DNA of 64,000 nucleotides from the NCBI RefSeq assembly GCF_025655475.1, contig NZ_JAHTIK010000001.1, positions 7,424,315-7,488,314 on the forward strand. Direction: 5' to 3'. Source of the stretch: Kitasatospora sp. DSM 101779 (GTDB taxonomy: Bacteria; Actinomycetota; Actinomycetes; Streptomycetales; Streptomycetaceae). Below, one piece after another: positions 63,737 to 64,000 of this stretch (the first letter of the stretch is position 1; every line of letters starts with the position of its first letter). The notes beneath the pieces were generated by a model, which was not told the origin of the DNA, searched no databases, and worked only from the letters and a program-made list of their open reading frames with translations. A program made the translations under genes and the position numbers.

Positions 63737-64000
63737 GCCGTGCACCCTCCTCGCCGACGTCCGCCTCCATGTGTCGCACAGATCGCTCCCTCACGAGGGC
63801 GAAGCCGGCCCCGACACCGCCGGATACGCCCGGACGGGTGCACCCCGGGCCCGGTCCGTGCTCCGGGGGCAACCGTGCCCACTGACCGCGCCGCGCTCCT
63901 CGGGCCGTCCTGGTTCCGCCGCCGGGCGGGCGGGTGCTCCGGGTACGCGAGCACCTGCGGGCGTCCGCAGGCCCGGGTGCCTGCAGCGGCCCGCCTCCGG
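63737..64000. other. Upstream region of the hydrogenase operon
   Basis: No gene seen. It should contain the hydrogenase promoter. I find only imperfect relatives of the DevR-type box (for example AGGGCGAAGCCGGCCCC near 63796, one base too long, and GGGCAACCGTGCCC near 63867), so direct control by the same regulator is unproven. Confidence 0.5.

Noticed and set aside
63737-64000. DevR-type box for the hydrogenase operon
   Set aside because: The candidates have an extra base or only 5-bp arms, clearly poorer than the 13 listed sites.

Overview
The DNA is very GC-rich (G/C in almost every third codon position), with short intergenic gaps, frequent GTG starts and strong GGAGG ribosome sites. Protein families (DevR/DevS kinase pair, Rv1733c-type membrane protein, MacB-like exporter, GH62/GH11 secreted glycosidases with Streptomyces-style binding modules) point to a streptomycete-type actinobacterium (Streptomyces or Kitasatospora). 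The species cannot be fixed from the window alone.

Layout. 1-3482: arginine deiminase operon (arcA truncated by the window edge, arcB, arcC) ending in a two-C-terminal-domain ribosome hibernation factor. 3901-7354: phosphoketolase and a universal stress protein (USP). 7932-12125: DUF1918 protein and a MacB/FtsX-type ABC exporter. 12132-14060: two divergent flavodoxin-like proteins and an Rv1733c-family membrane protein. 14093-21360: an accessory stretch with a WYL regulator/VOC enzyme pair, a decayed sugar permease, a truncated SLC13/ArsB permease, an expansin-like protein, a LysR regulator, a glutamine-amidotransferase-type hydrolase and a GntR remnant. 21482-30830: a sugar ABC importer, GH62 arabinofuranosidase and GH11 xylanase, with remnants of a CBM13 protein, a GH1 enzyme and an IS481-type transposase; LacI-type palindromes mark three of the promoters. 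30963-50569: a dense stress/dormancy island (GNAT-acyl-CoA synthetase fusion, MBL/beta-CASP hydrolase, PEP synthase, P-type ATPase, USPs, OsmC, CBS proteins, DevR-like regulator, Acg-like nitroreductase, DevS-like heme kinase, XRE-PPOX protein, DUF1876). 50756-57184: a sulfane-sulfur (persulfide) detoxification group (rhodanese, TauE, CstB-like enzyme, thioredoxin, CstR-like repressor, small Cys-rich protein) sharing ATACCC/GGGTAT operators, interrupted by an Eis-type acetyltransferase. 57581-63736: USP and a group-3b-type [NiFe] hydrogenase operon.

How it fits together. The gene set closely parallels the mycobacterial DosR/DevR dormancy regulon: sensor kinase DosS/T, regulator DosR, nitroreductase Acg, USPs, CBS protein, CtpF-type ATPase, Rv1733c, Rv2632c/DUF1876, RafH and the hypoxic hydrogenase Hyd3. 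The related streptomycete system is known as OsdR/OsdK. By eye I find a recurring 16-bp palindrome, close to AGGGCCGAWCGGCCCY, in front of most of these genes (13 sites listed). Its placement suggests a single DevR-like regulon spanning the window and also taking in phosphoketolase, the ABC exporter and the flavodoxins. The sensor keeps the heme-ligand histidine, so low oxygen, NO or CO is the likely signal. Downstream functions are fermentative ATP supply (arginine deiminase, phosphoketolase, PEP synthase), H2/NAD(P)H redox balancing, ribosome hibernation and protein/ion stress management.
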